Positions 28,625 to 37,241 of a stretch of DNA of 64,000 nt are shown one piece after another. Position numbers and translations under genes: made by a program. The stretch spans positions 1 through 64,000 of the forward strand of contig NZ_JADYTY010000008.1 of the NCBI RefSeq assembly GCF_021531495.1, in the 5' to 3' direction. Every line of letters starts with the position of its first letter. Position 1 is the stretch's first letter. Origin of the DNA: Anaerovibrio lipolyticus. GTDB taxonomy: Bacteria; Bacillota; Negativicutes; Selenomonadales; Selenomonadaceae. The notes under the pieces are model-generated. The model made no database searches and was not told where the DNA came from. It was given only the letters and a program-made list of their open reading frames with translations.

Positions 28625-29815
28625 TCACTTTCGCTGAGTTACAAACTTGATAAACTCATGAACCTCAGCCTCAATTTTCAGCTTAACAGTATAACACTGA
28701 TTGCCCATCTGAGGCACCATCATCTCTGGCATTCTTTCAGCCATAACAATAGCATTGCCATATTTATTGCTGATTTCCTCTGGGGAGTGAACGTAGCTGA
28801 ACTGATCCCGCCGACCAGCATAAACGCAGAAATAATCCTCCTGGGCCTCTGCCTGAATCCTGCGATTATCAGTTACCATATCAGCCCAAATCTGATAAAC
28901 ATCCATGCTATGGGCATAATTCATCATATCCGGCGTATATCCACCAGCAGGACGCATATTTACCTCTAAGCCAACAAAATCCCCAGCCTTGCCTAGGCCT
29001 TCCTTGTCATGCTCCAACTGGAAAAATTCCAGATGAACAAAACGACTTTTAACATCAAAAGCCTTAACAGTAGCTCTACCAGCTTTCCGCAGGGCTTCCG
29101 GTACATCTGCTCGAACGAAGTAGGCCAAATCCAGCTTATCTGTTACAATATTCATAATAGACGGTGGCCACTCTGTACAGGACTCCATTAAGGGAACAGA
29201 TTTGTTATCCAGAATAGCATCGTAGGAAAAAATCTTTCCCTGCACAAATTCCTCCATTACATAAGGCACCTGTGGATAATTATTAAAGAAGCCATTTAAC
29301 TCGTCCTCGTTCTTCAATTTGTAGGTATCGTTGGCTCCTACCCCAATATCAGGCTTGACAATAACAGGATAACCTACCTGATTAATAAAATCCTTTGCTG
29401 CCTCCAGATTGGATACCATATGAAGCCTTGCTGTAGGAATACCAGCCTTTTTGTAATATTCCTTCATAGCAGACTTTTTCTTGATACGGCCAATATCAGC
29501 ATACTGCTCGCCTGTAGTAATATGGAAGTCAGTTCTCAATCTGGCATCCTGCTCCAACCAAAACTCATTGTTGGACTCCAGCCAGTCAATCTTGCCGTAT
29601 TTGAAGGAAAAGAAAGCTACTGCCTTGAACACCTGCTCATAATCCTTCATATCCTGCACATAATAATATTCCGTCAAAGAATCTCGAACATTATCCTCCA
29701 ACCCATCATAAGGACAATCTCCAATTCCCAGAACATTTACCCCGTTCCGTTTCAGCCTGTTGGCAAATAACCAATAGGTGCGGGGAAAATGCGGTGAAAT
29801 AAATACAAAATTCAT
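28625..29815 (-). CDS. ATP-grasp domain ligase
   Basis: Predicted carboxylate-amine or carboxylate-thiol ligase. Residues 1-90 form the pre-ATP-grasp domain; GYPVIVKPDIGVGANDTYKL is the ATP-binding loop, VMEEFVQGKIFSYDAIL the next strand, and LGLEVNMRPAGGYTPDM the metal-binding end. The substrate is not predictable. The ATG at 29815 follows AGGAAGG, so seven upstream residues are dropped. It lies downstream of an esterase gene (42 bp) and upstream of the cyclophilin gene. Confidence 0.82.
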   Translation of the reverse strand: MNFVFISPHFPRTYWLFANRLKRNGVNVLGIGDCPYDGLEDNVRDSLTEYYYVQDMKDYEQVFKAVAFFSFKYGKIDWLESNNEFWLEQDARLRTDFHITTGEQYADIGRIKKKSAMKEYYKKAGIPTARLHMVSNLEAAKDFINQVGYPVIVKPDIGVGANDTYKLKNEDELNGFFNNYPQVPYVMEEFVQGKIFSYDAILDNKSVPLMESCTEWPPSIMNIVTDKLDLAYFVRADVPEALRKAGRATVKAFDVKSRFVHLEFFQLEHDKEGLGKAGDFVGLEVNMRPAGGYTPDMMNYAHSMDVYQIWADMVTDNRRIQAEAQEDYFCVYAGRRDQFSYVHSPEEISNKYGNAIVMAERMPEMMVPQMGNQCYTVKLKIEAEVHEFIKFVTQRK

Positions 29816-29857
29816 ATTTTTTCCTTCCTGTTTCACTCTGCCATTACGCTTCTACCC

Positions 29858-30601
29858 TTAATCTTCCAATAAATATGGCAAAAAATAACGCATCTGCTTT
29901 TTCCACCAAGGCCAGTCATGATCCACATCGTAGCCCCAAAAATCACACCAGGCACCAATGCCCTTGGCCTGGAAAATATCCCTGAGAATAGCCGTTGTAC
30001 GCCGTCCTTCATCCTCCCAAGGTCCCTGTCCCACACAGAAAATAGGCTTCCGCTGATTATACAAGCCAACATACCAATGGTCTGTTGGCAGATTCTCCAT
30101 AAAATGCACCGGAGAATTGCGATACAGCACATCATTCATCCAGCCATCAAAGAAATATTTGGCATCATAGGCCCCGGACAAAGCCAAACAGCCTCCAAAT
30201 AAATCAGGCCGACGCAAAAATACAATAGCCGCATGAGTTGCACCTAGGCTGCAGCCAAAAGCCACAGGCATTTTACCGCTATGATTGCGGGAATAAATGC
30301 AGGGCAATACCTCCTCCACAATGTAGTGATAATACTGCTCCTGCCGCCAGGCTCTCCAGCCCTTATCCCCATAGACATCGGACCAGCTCTCCACATCCAC
30401 TGTATCTACCACATACAGCTGAATAGCGCCGCCTTCAATAAAATCAACAATATTATCCAAAAAGCCGTAACCTTCGTAATTATAACAATCCCCATTCTGA
30501 CATGGAAAAGCCACCAAGGGCAAACCATCATGGCCATATACCCTGATGTTCATTTCTCGATCCAAATGATGGCTGTAGTGATGAATATGTTCTACGTTCA
30601 T
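29858..30601 (-). CDS. Alpha/beta-hydrolase esterase (esterase D/enterochelin-esterase type)
   Basis: 247 residues, no signal peptide. The nucleophile elbow GCSLGAT places the catalytic Ser at 118; DVDHDWPWW near the C-terminus supplies the probable His. The N-terminus resembles the putative-esterase family. It is probably co-transcribed with the ATP-grasp gene, suggesting the two process one metabolite, but which is unknown. The leader holds the dacA-type gene's terminator. Confidence 0.8.
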   Translation of the reverse strand: MNVEHIHHYSHHLDREMNIRVYGHDGLPLVAFPCQNGDCYNYEGYGFLDNIVDFIEGGAIQLYVVDTVDVESWSDVYGDKGWRAWRQEQYYHYIVEEVLPCIYSRNHSGKMPVAFGCSLGATHAAIVFLRRPDLFGGCLALSGAYDAKYFFDGWMNDVLYRNSPVHFMENLPTDHWYVGLYNQRKPIFCVGQGPWEDEGRRTTAILRDIFQAKGIGAWCDFWGYDVDHDWPWWKKQMRYFLPYLLED

Positions 30602-30661
30602 TGTATCTCCTCACTAATTGTCATACTGACCACGACTAAAGCCGTAGTTTTACAACAAATT

Positions 30662-30707
30662 TAAAAAAATTAAGAAGTGATAAACCATAATGATTAATCA
30701 CTTCTTT
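30662..30707 (-). terminator. Terminator after the D-alanyl-D-alanine carboxypeptidase gene
   Basis: AAGAAGTGAT and ATCACTTCTT form the stem, followed on the minus strand by AATTTTTTT. It lies between the carboxypeptidase stop (30734) and the esterase start (30601). Confidence 0.8.
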
Positions 30708-30733
30708 TAGAATAGCAAAACTATATAAATCTG

Positions 30734-31642
30734 TCAATTACGTGGCAACTCTGCTAAGCCATTCTCTGCACAAAGGAAACCATAGTCCAGCAAAGCAGCA
30801 GAATCAGAGAATCTGGTATCCATATCTGAGGACTTCAGCACTACACACAAAAGCTCCCTGCCATTACGGCTGGCTGCCGAAACCAAACAGCCTCCTGCTG
30901 CATTGGTATAACCCGTCTTAACACCGATACAGCCAGGATAGCTTTCCAGCAGCTTATTGGTATTCTCTGCCTCATATGTACTGCCTGGTTTCTCCCAATC
31001 CGGCATAATAATCCGTGGGCTGGCTACAATCCGTCTGAACATTTCGTTTTTCATAGCATAGGCAGCCACCTTGGCAATATCTCTAGCTGTGGAATAGTGA
31101 TTTTCATCAGGCATACCATTACAATTCACGAAATGGGTGCCACTCATGCCAAGTTCCTGAGCTTTTTGATTCATCATAGCTGCAAAGCCAGCCTCGCTGC
31201 CTCCTATAGCCTCACCCAAGGCGGTAGCAGCACCATTATCAGACTCCAGCAGCATCAATTCCAGCATTTCAAATTCCCGCATGGATTGACCTGCCCACAA
31301 GCCAGTGCTTTCCACCCAGGCTGCATGAGAGCTGACGGTAACATTCTGATTGTAATCACCATTTTCCAGTGTCAGAATACCAGTCATAATCTTGGTAGTG
31401 CTGGCAGGATAACGACGATCATCTGCTCCCTTGGCATAGATGATGCCACCTGTAGCCATATCCACCACTATAGCGGAAGGCGCCGTAATCCAGGGTGCAT
31501 CAGGTAATACCCTTTCTCCTGCCGCCACACCGCAATCCGGCATCATCAGTCGACAGGCAATAGCCACCATAAGCACCAAGCGTACAATGCCAAGAGGACT
31601 CAGTAATCTTCTATACTTAGCAACTGAGTTAAGAAAAACCAT
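30734..31642 (-). CDS. D-alanyl-D-alanine carboxypeptidase (PBP5/DacA type)
   Basis: Trims the terminal D-Ala from peptidoglycan stem peptides outside the membrane. Membrane/signal segment at about 17-34, then the serine-penicilloyl motifs STTK at 81-84, SDN at 134-136 and KTG at 242-244. At 302 residues it lacks the C-terminal PBP5 beta domain and amphipathic anchor, like short DacF/DacB types. The start overlaps the ade stop (TAATG). Confidence 0.92.
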   Translation of the reverse strand: MVFLNSVAKYRRLLSPLGIVRLVLMVAIACRLMMPDCGVAAGERVLPDAPWITAPSAIVVDMATGGIIYAKGADDRRYPASTTKIMTGILTLENGDYNQNVTVSSHAAWVESTGLWAGQSMREFEMLELMLLESDNGAATALGEAIGGSEAGFAAMMNQKAQELGMSGTHFVNCNGMPDENHYSTARDIAKVAAYAMKNEMFRRIVASPRIIMPDWEKPGSTYEAENTNKLLESYPGCIGVKTGYTNAAGGCLVSAASRNGRELLCVVLKSSDMDTRFSDSAALLDYGFLCAENGLAELPRN

Positions 31643-33354
31643 TATTTAACCTCCAAAGGAATAAACTTAAAAGAATCTACATCTACCAAACCTCTATCTG
31701 TCAGTTTCAAGGATGGTATAACTGGCAGACTAAGGAAAGCAAGGGTTAGGAATGGGGAATAAAATTCCGGTACTCCCATCTCTCTAGCCAAGGCAATCAT
31801 CTCTGCCTGCTGCTTGGCTACCATTAACGCAGGCTCATTGGTCATCAAACCTCCTACTGGCAAAGGCAGAACGCCACGGATCTGACCATCCTCTGCAATA
31901 CAGATACCGCCGCCAATACGCTGCAACTCTTGCACAGCTGCCAGCATATCCTCATCATTAGTGCCAATAACAATCAGATTGTGGGAATCGTGACCAACTG
32001 TAGAAGCCAAAGCTCCCCGTTTCAGGCCAAAGCCCTTAACCAGTCCCAAGCCTATATTGCCAGTAGCATGATGTCTTTCCAGCACAGCCAGCTTGAGAAT
32101 ATCATTTTCCACATCGCTAACAGCACAGCCATCCACCCGTTTTACTGACAAAACAGCCTTCTTGGTAACAATCTGATAAGGCACCAGGCCTATAACATTA
32201 GCCATCTCCGTCTTGAGAGGCAGGCGGAAGCTCTCCACTGTTACGGGAGCCAGATTAACTGTATGCTCCAAGGAACTGTTGTCACAGTTCCTGCCCTCCT
32301 GCAGCAGCTGGCCATTATCCACAGCCAGCCGGCCATCCTTATAAACCTGCCGTGGCTTCCACTCATCCAGATTGTCAAATACCAGCAAATCTGCCCTGCG
32401 CCCCGGCAAGATAGCTCCTGCATCCTTGATACCATAGTGGCGGGCTGCATTGATAGTAGCAATCTGCAAGGCATTAGCTACACTGACACCCTCTTCAATA
32501 GCAGCCTTTACCATGTAATTGATATAACCGCTATCCAAAAGTTCTGCTGGAATCTTGTCATCTGCACAGAACATAAAATAAGGAGCTGTATCAGGATTTA
32601 CGGTTGGCAAAAGGCCTCTCATGTTCTTCGCTGCCGAACCCTCCCGCAGCATAACCTTGATACCTGCCCGCAGCCTGTCCAGGGCCTGTTCCTTGGTAAT
32701 ACACTCATGATCCGTAGTGATACCTGCCGCCGCATAACCCATAAGCTGGCTGCTGGTCAAACCAGGAGCATGACCATCGATACGGCCCTTGCCAGCCATC
32801 TCCAGCTTGGCCATAACGTTTTCATCCTGCTGCAATACTCCCGGAGCATTCATTACCTCTGCCAAGCCCAGCACTCTAGGATGCTCCATGAATGGCTCTA
32901 AATCCTCTGCCAACATCACTGCCCCGGAATCCTCAAAATCCGTAGCAGGTACACAGGATGGCAGCATAAAGTACACATTCAAAGGAAGCTGCTCCGTGGC
33001 ATCCAGCATGTACTGAATGCCCTTAGCACCGCATACATTGGCAATCTCATGGGGATCTGTCACAATGGTGGTAACACCACATGGCAGCGCTGCCTTGGCA
33101 AACTGATAAGGTGTCAGCATGGAGCTTTCAATATGTACATGGGCATCTATGAATCCCGGCGTAATATATCTGCCCTGCATATCGATTTCTTCAATGCCAA
33201 AATAGGAGCCAGTACCGGCAATATAGCCATCGGCAATGGCTATATCACACAGAATAAATTCTCCCGTATATACATGGAACACTTCAGCATTTTTTAACAC
33301 CAAATCTGCCGGCTCCAAGCCTTGAGCCACCCTTATCAAGTGCTTTTTATTCAA
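31642..33354 (-). CDS. ade: Adenine deaminase
   Basis: Deaminates adenine to hypoxanthine for salvage; metal-dependent amidohydrolase. Motifs GFIDAHVHIESS near 67-78, GVTTIVTDPHEIANV, RIDGHAPG and the C-terminal domain TVGHDSHNLIVIGTNDEDM are all present over 570 residues. It lies downstream of two unknown genes and is coupled to the carboxypeptidase gene. hpt elsewhere in the window uses its product. Confidence 0.95.
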   Translation of the reverse strand: MNKKHLIRVAQGLEPADLVLKNAEVFHVYTGEFILCDIAIADGYIAGTGSYFGIEEIDMQGRYITPGFIDAHVHIESSMLTPYQFAKAALPCGVTTIVTDPHEIANVCGAKGIQYMLDATEQLPLNVYFMLPSCVPATDFEDSGAVMLAEDLEPFMEHPRVLGLAEVMNAPGVLQQDENVMAKLEMAGKGRIDGHAPGLTSSQLMGYAAAGITTDHECITKEQALDRLRAGIKVMLREGSAAKNMRGLLPTVNPDTAPYFMFCADDKIPAELLDSGYINYMVKAAIEEGVSVANALQIATINAARHYGIKDAGAILPGRRADLLVFDNLDEWKPRQVYKDGRLAVDNGQLLQEGRNCDNSSLEHTVNLAPVTVESFRLPLKTEMANVIGLVPYQIVTKKAVLSVKRVDGCAVSDVENDILKLAVLERHHATGNIGLGLVKGFGLKRGALASTVGHDSHNLIVIGTNDEDMLAAVQELQRIGGGICIAEDGQIRGVLPLPVGGLMTNEPALMVAKQQAEMIALAREMGVPEFYSPFLTLAFLSLPVIPSLKLTDRGLVDVDSFKFIPLEVK

Positions 33355-33402
33355 GAAACTACACCCGCCTTCCTTTTGTCAATCCCCAACATTCTATTTA
33401 AA

Positions 33403-34047
33403 TTAAATGCCTACGGTTATGTGGTCATTAACCCGGTACTGGGCCCACCATTCTCCACGGCTGTTAAATCCCCCGGACAGTCTGTTATCATCCTGATTAT
33501 CCTCCAGCTCTGTAGGAAACTCCCCCATATCATACTCAGCCTGCTCCTCCTCTGTAAGAGGCAGGCTTGTTATCAAGAAGCTTTCCACATAATAATTAGT
33601 GGTTTCCAGAGACAGCATCAGCTTTTGCTTTTCATCCTCGGGATTGCGGTAAACATAGTAAATCTCCCCATCCCGCTTCAATTTGTCTCCCTTGCCATAT
33701 ACCTGCAGCAGCTTGGCTCTGGTAGATCCATAGGTCACACCATCTCTAGCCTTGTAGTCCTTATCCTTGCATAGAATCGCCACAACCTTGTTATTACGAG
33801 GATCTACGGCTATCTTCAAGTCTGAGCCATAAATATAAGCCTTAACGGTCTGATCCAACACCACAATGTCTGTGTCAAAATCTGCCTCCCCCAGCTTTTC
33901 GGCCAAGGAAGCAGCATCATCTCCCAGAGCCACTCCCTTGTAGCCAAAGTCCTCTGGCTGCAAACTGCCGGTTTTTTTGGCTGCCAAGGCTGTAGCAGAC
34001 AGCATACACATACAAAGCACCAGTACACACATAACAATTCGCTTCAT
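33403..34047 (-). CDS. Secreted protein of unknown function
   Basis: 214 residues with a clear signal peptide (hydrophobic core 4-20, likely cleavage after ALA at 20-22). The mature part contains two similar units starting GYKGVALGDDAASLAEKLGE and TYGSTRAKLLQVYGKGD, an internal repeat seen in some extracytoplasmic DUF families with an SmpA/OmlA-like alpha-beta pattern. No catalytic motif is seen. It follows a zinc-ribbon protein gene by 13 bases and precedes ade. Confidence 0.7.
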   Translation of the reverse strand: MKRIVMCVLVLCMCMLSATALAAKKTGSLQPEDFGYKGVALGDDAASLAEKLGEADFDTDIVVLDQTVKAYIYGSDLKIAVDPRNNKVVAILCKDKDYKARDGVTYGSTRAKLLQVYGKGDKLKRDGEIYYVYRNPEDEKQKLMLSLETTNYYVESFLITSLPLTEEEQAEYDMGEFPTELEDNQDDNRLSGGFNSRGEWWAQYRVNDHITVGI

Positions 34048-34060
34048 TTTTAATCTCCAA

Positions 34061-34975
34061 TTATCTTGTTAACTCGTTGGCCTTGTCCATCACCATGTCA
34101 ATCCACTGCTCCTGGAAGCCAGCATCTGACAGCAAGTCCTGAATAGACTCCATACGAGGCTGCTGAACAAACATTTCTACTCTGGACTTCTCCACCATGC
34201 GAGGGAAATAAAAATCATGGCCTACCGTATCATCGGCTGGAAAAGCCAAGGTATACTCATGATATTCCCCGTCAGACATGGACTCTGGCAGACTGGAGCT
34301 TCTTGGGGCATAAGCCTTCCAAGCCGGTGTGGCCTTTTCCAGCAGCCGGTTCAGCTCATAGAGAATAGGCTGTACAGCATCCCTATACTCCTGCAATGCC
34401 TTTTCACAGGCCTCTGTATCACTAAGAACCATAATCCAGATAAGCTCCTGCACAATCTCCGGTCTGGTTAAATCAAATCTAGTCAGCTCCTCTGGCTCCT
34501 GAATACCCGCCAGCCATTTCTCCACAGCATCTGTAGTGAACTGTCTAGCCTTGTCATATACCAGCATATCCTGGAGATACAGCTCATGACATAGATTGTT
34601 GATTCGCTGGCCATTATCCTGAGATGCTGCCAGCTTCTCAGCAGCACAATCCGGACAGTAGCCTATTAGCTGATAAACATAAGGCTTCTCCATCAGCTCC
34701 CAATCAGCAGGAAAATCCTTATCCAGCTCCTCATAAACCTTTTTCTGCTGAGCAATCCTGCCCTTGGAAAAATACAGAATCCCATCATTATCATTGCGAA
34801 TCTTAACTGTAAAAACCTTATGACAGCCAGGGCAGTTGTACTGCTTCTCAGTCATACGCACCCCAACATACATAGCTTCGTTAGGCTTGTAAAAGCCATA
34901 GGTTGTTTCCTCAGTAAAGGCGTAGTTATACACCTTTAATAAATTATCTGTAAACTTGAACTTATTCCCTGCCAT
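34061..34975 (-). CDS. DUF2225-like cytosolic protein with zinc ribbon, function unknown
   Basis: 304 residues. A CPGC pair (about 49-52) and a CPDC pair (about 107-110) 58 residues apart probably bind zinc. The rest is helix-rich and ends in conserved-looking hydrophobic segments with no active-site motif. No signal or membrane segment. First gene of the group ending with ade and the carboxypeptidase. No function is proposed. Confidence 0.6.
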   Translation of the reverse strand: MAGNKFKFTDNLLKVYNYAFTEETTYGFYKPNEAMYVGVRMTEKQYNCPGCHKVFTVKIRNDNDGILYFSKGRIAQQKKVYEELDKDFPADWELMEKPYVYQLIGYCPDCAAEKLAASQDNGQRINNLCHELYLQDMLVYDKARQFTTDAVEKWLAGIQEPEELTRFDLTRPEIVQELIWIMVLSDTEACEKALQEYRDAVQPILYELNRLLEKATPAWKAYAPRSSSLPESMSDGEYHEYTLAFPADDTVGHDFYFPRMVEKSRVEMFVQQPRMESIQDLLSDAGFQEQWIDMVMDKANELTR

Positions 34976-35040
34976 TAGTCAACCTCTATTCTCGTTTTAG
35001 TTATACATTTATTATATGCTTTTTAGAACAAAATGGCAAT

Positions 35041-35065
35041 AAAAAAACCCTGAGAAAACTCAGGG
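35041..35065 (-). terminator. Terminator of the tRNA operon
   Basis: CCCTGAG and CTCAGGG form a 7 bp stem with a 4-base loop and seven T residues on the minus strand, 13 bases after the tRNA-Cys gene. Confidence 0.85.
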
Positions 35066-35077
35066 AATATATCATTT

Positions 35078-35152
35078 TGGAGGTGACACCCAGAATCGAA
35101 CTGGGGAATAGAGGTTTTGCAGACCTCGGCCTTACCGCTTGGCTATGTCACC
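35078..35152 (-). tRNA. tRNA-Cys(GCA)
   Basis: Acceptor GGTGACA/TGTCACC, D-loop AGCCAAGCGGTAAGGC, anticodon arm AGGTCTGCAAAACCT with GCA, T-loop GTTCGATTC, discriminator U and encoded CCA. The U73 discriminator is the tRNA-Cys identity base. Confidence 0.95.
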
Positions 35153-35183
35153 AATATATGATTAAAGATACAAGACAAAAAAA

Positions 35184-35259
35184 TGGAGCGGAAAACGAGA
35201 CTCGAACTCGCGACCCCCACCTTGGCAAGGTGATGCTCTACCAACTGAGCTATTTCCGC
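35184..35259 (-). tRNA. tRNA-Gly(GCC)
   Basis: Acceptor GCGGAAA/TTTCCGC, D-arm TAGCTCAGTTGGTAGAGC, anticodon arm CACCTTGCCAAGGTG with GCC, T-loop GTTCGAGTC and encoded CCA. Confidence 0.96.
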
Positions 35260-35282
35260 ATCATGCTGACACAAGAGAAAAA

Positions 35283-35359
35283 TGGCGACCCGAAGGGGAC
35301 TTGAACCCCTGACCTCCGCCGTGACAGGGCGGCATTCTAACCAACTAAACTACCGGGCC
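35283..35359 (-). tRNA. tRNA-Asp(GTC)
   Basis: Acceptor GGCCCGG/TCGGGTC with G-U pairs, D-arm TAGTTTAGTTGGTTAGAAT, anticodon arm CGCCCTGTCACGGCG with GTC, T-loop GTTCAAGTC, discriminator G and encoded CCA. First gene of the three-tRNA cluster. Confidence 0.95.
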
Positions 35360-35396
35360 GTTATTCTGTTTTCTCACTTGCGTGACAACAATTGAA

Positions 35397-35425
35397 ATTA
35401 TAGCGAATATAAAGCACATTGTCAA
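35397..35425 (-). promoter_or_regulatory. Consensus promoter of the tRNA-Asp-Gly-Cys operon
   Basis: TTGACA (35420-35425), exactly 17 bp, TATAAT (35397-35402) on the minus strand: a perfect sigma70/sigmaA promoter, as expected for stable RNA genes. Confidence 0.93.
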
Positions 35426-35452
35426 CACTTTTTTAAAAAAATTTTAAAACCC

Positions 35453-35491
35453 AAAAAAAATGACAGTGAGCACAAATCTCTCACTGTCATT
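35453..35491 (-). terminator. Terminator after ilvB
   Basis: AATGACAGTGAG and CTCACTGTCATT form a 12 bp stem with an 8-base T tract on the minus strand. Confidence 0.88.
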
Positions 35492-35550
35492 CCAGCTTTC
35501 ACTACTCATTAGGACTAGCGCAAATTCCCCTGGCAATGCCACGACAATTT

Positions 35551-37224
35551 TTAATCTGTAAAGTCTACAAATTCATTAATGCGGGCGCCACCCTTAATCA
35601 TAGGCTCCACAAAGCTTCTATGGATGTTCATAACGATAACATATGGCCGTCTTTCTGCCATAGCATGCTTCAAGGCTGTGGCAAATCCTTCTGTACTATC
35701 CACATTCTCCGCCTCAATGCCGAAGCTTCTGGCATAGCCAGCATAATCCATAGGATAATCCAGCTGACAGGCAATATATCTCTCCCGATAATTAACCTTC
35801 TGTAACTGACGAATCATGCCCAGACTGGTATTATTCACAATAATGGAAATAATCGGCAGATTCAATCTGGCAATGGTATAGTATTCATTACCAGTCATTT
35901 TGATGCCCCCATCCCCAGCTACATGAATAACCCGCCGCTGACTGCCGGCATCCATATAAGCAGCCTGGGCTCCCATAGCTGCTGGCAAACCGAAGCCCAT
36001 AGTTCCCAAACCGCCAGAGGTAAACCAGGTTCTAGGCTCCTGCACTCTTAGATGCAGGGCACACCACATCTGATGCTGACCTACATCGGTGGCAAAGGCA
36101 TATTCCTGTCCACTGGCAGCCTTAGCAATGCAATGCATAGCCCAAGGCACAGTTAATCTGGACACATGATAATCATAGGCATATTCACAGCGCCAGCCTC
36201 GAATCTGCTTCCACCATTCATCTAAATTGGAAGATGGCTCCCGCTGACTCAGCATTTTCAGGATATTCTGCATATTTCCTGCCAAACCTATGGAACTGGC
36301 AATATTTTTATCTATCTCCGCCGGATCTATATCCACATGAATAAATTTGGTACCAGCAGTATATTTATCCAGATTGCCTGTCTGCCTATCGGCAAAACGG
36401 CTGCCCAGGGAAATAACCAAATCTGCATTGGCCACAGCGTTATTGGCAGCCTTGTTGCCATGCATACCTGCAAAGCCCAATACATTAGGATGCTCTGCTG
36501 GAACACCGCCAATACCCATCAAGGTAAATACAATAGGCAAATGGTAGTGCTCGGCAAAAGCAATAACATCCTGGGTAGCTCCAGCGTTAATAACACCGCC
36601 GCCAGAAATAATTACCGGCTGCTTAGCCTGACAAATAACCTCTGCTGCCTCAGCTACGCAAATCTTGAAATCTGCATCTGGCTGTCCCGGCTTTCTAGGT
36701 ACATAATCATCCTCATAGAAGGGCGCTGGATTCAATAAAATATCTTTGGGAATATCCACCAGCACCGGACCTGGTCTGCCATGTTTGGCCAAGCGAAAAG
36801 CCTCCCGCACCACCTTAGCCAGCACCTTAGGATCCTTTACCTTGTAGTTATGCTTAGTAACAGGCATGGTAACATCCATAATGTCTATTTCCTGAAAGGA
36901 ATCCCGCCCCAGCAGGTCGGTATCTACCTGTCCTGTAAAAGCCACCACTGGAATAGAATCCATAAAGGCGGTAGCCAGGCCAGTTACCAGATTGGTAGCC
37001 CCTGGGCCGGAGGTGGCAATACACACCCCCACCTTGCCTGTAGCTCTGGCGTAGCCATCTGCCCCATGAGCCGCATTCTGCTCATGAGTGGTAAGAATCT
37101 GATTGATATCCTTCGCATCATAAAGGGCATCGTAAAGAGGAAGTATCATACCTCCCGGATAGCCAAAAAGAGTATCTACACCCTGCTCCCGCAGGATTTC
37201 CACAATTACCTGAGCTCCATTCAT
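35551..37224 (-). CDS. ilvB: Acetolactate synthase large subunit
   Basis: TPP-dependent enzyme joining two pyruvates (valine/leucine) or pyruvate and 2-oxobutyrate (isoleucine). The three TPP-fold domains are present: VDTLFGYPGG with the catalytic Glu region EQNAAHGADGYARATGKVG, the central FAD/Rossmann-like domain, and the TPP/metal motif GDGGIKMTGNEYYTIARLNL. 557 residues. GGAGGAG precedes the ATG. No regulatory subunit gene ilvN follows; a terminator comes next, so the enzyme must use a distant ilvN or act without one (catabolic AlsS type cannot be excluded). Confidence 0.92.
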   Translation of the reverse strand: MNGAQVIVEILREQGVDTLFGYPGGMILPLYDALYDAKDINQILTTHEQNAAHGADGYARATGKVGVCIATSGPGATNLVTGLATAFMDSIPVVAFTGQVDTDLLGRDSFQEIDIMDVTMPVTKHNYKVKDPKVLAKVVREAFRLAKHGRPGPVLVDIPKDILLNPAPFYEDDYVPRKPGQPDADFKICVAEAAEVICQAKQPVIISGGGVINAGATQDVIAFAEHYHLPIVFTLMGIGGVPAEHPNVLGFAGMHGNKAANNAVANADLVISLGSRFADRQTGNLDKYTAGTKFIHVDIDPAEIDKNIASSIGLAGNMQNILKMLSQREPSSNLDEWWKQIRGWRCEYAYDYHVSRLTVPWAMHCIAKAASGQEYAFATDVGQHQMWCALHLRVQEPRTWFTSGGLGTMGFGLPAAMGAQAAYMDAGSQRRVIHVAGDGGIKMTGNEYYTIARLNLPIISIIVNNTSLGMIRQLQKVNYRERYIACQLDYPMDYAGYARSFGIEAENVDSTEGFATALKHAMAERRPYVIVMNIHRSFVEPMIKGGARINEFVDFTD

Positions 37225-37241
37225 ATATGGCTCCTCCTCTA

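Noticed and set aside
35077-35304. 75-codon open frame on the plus strand
   Set aside because: Lies across the tRNA-Cys, tRNA-Gly and tRNA-Asp genes, which fold perfectly.
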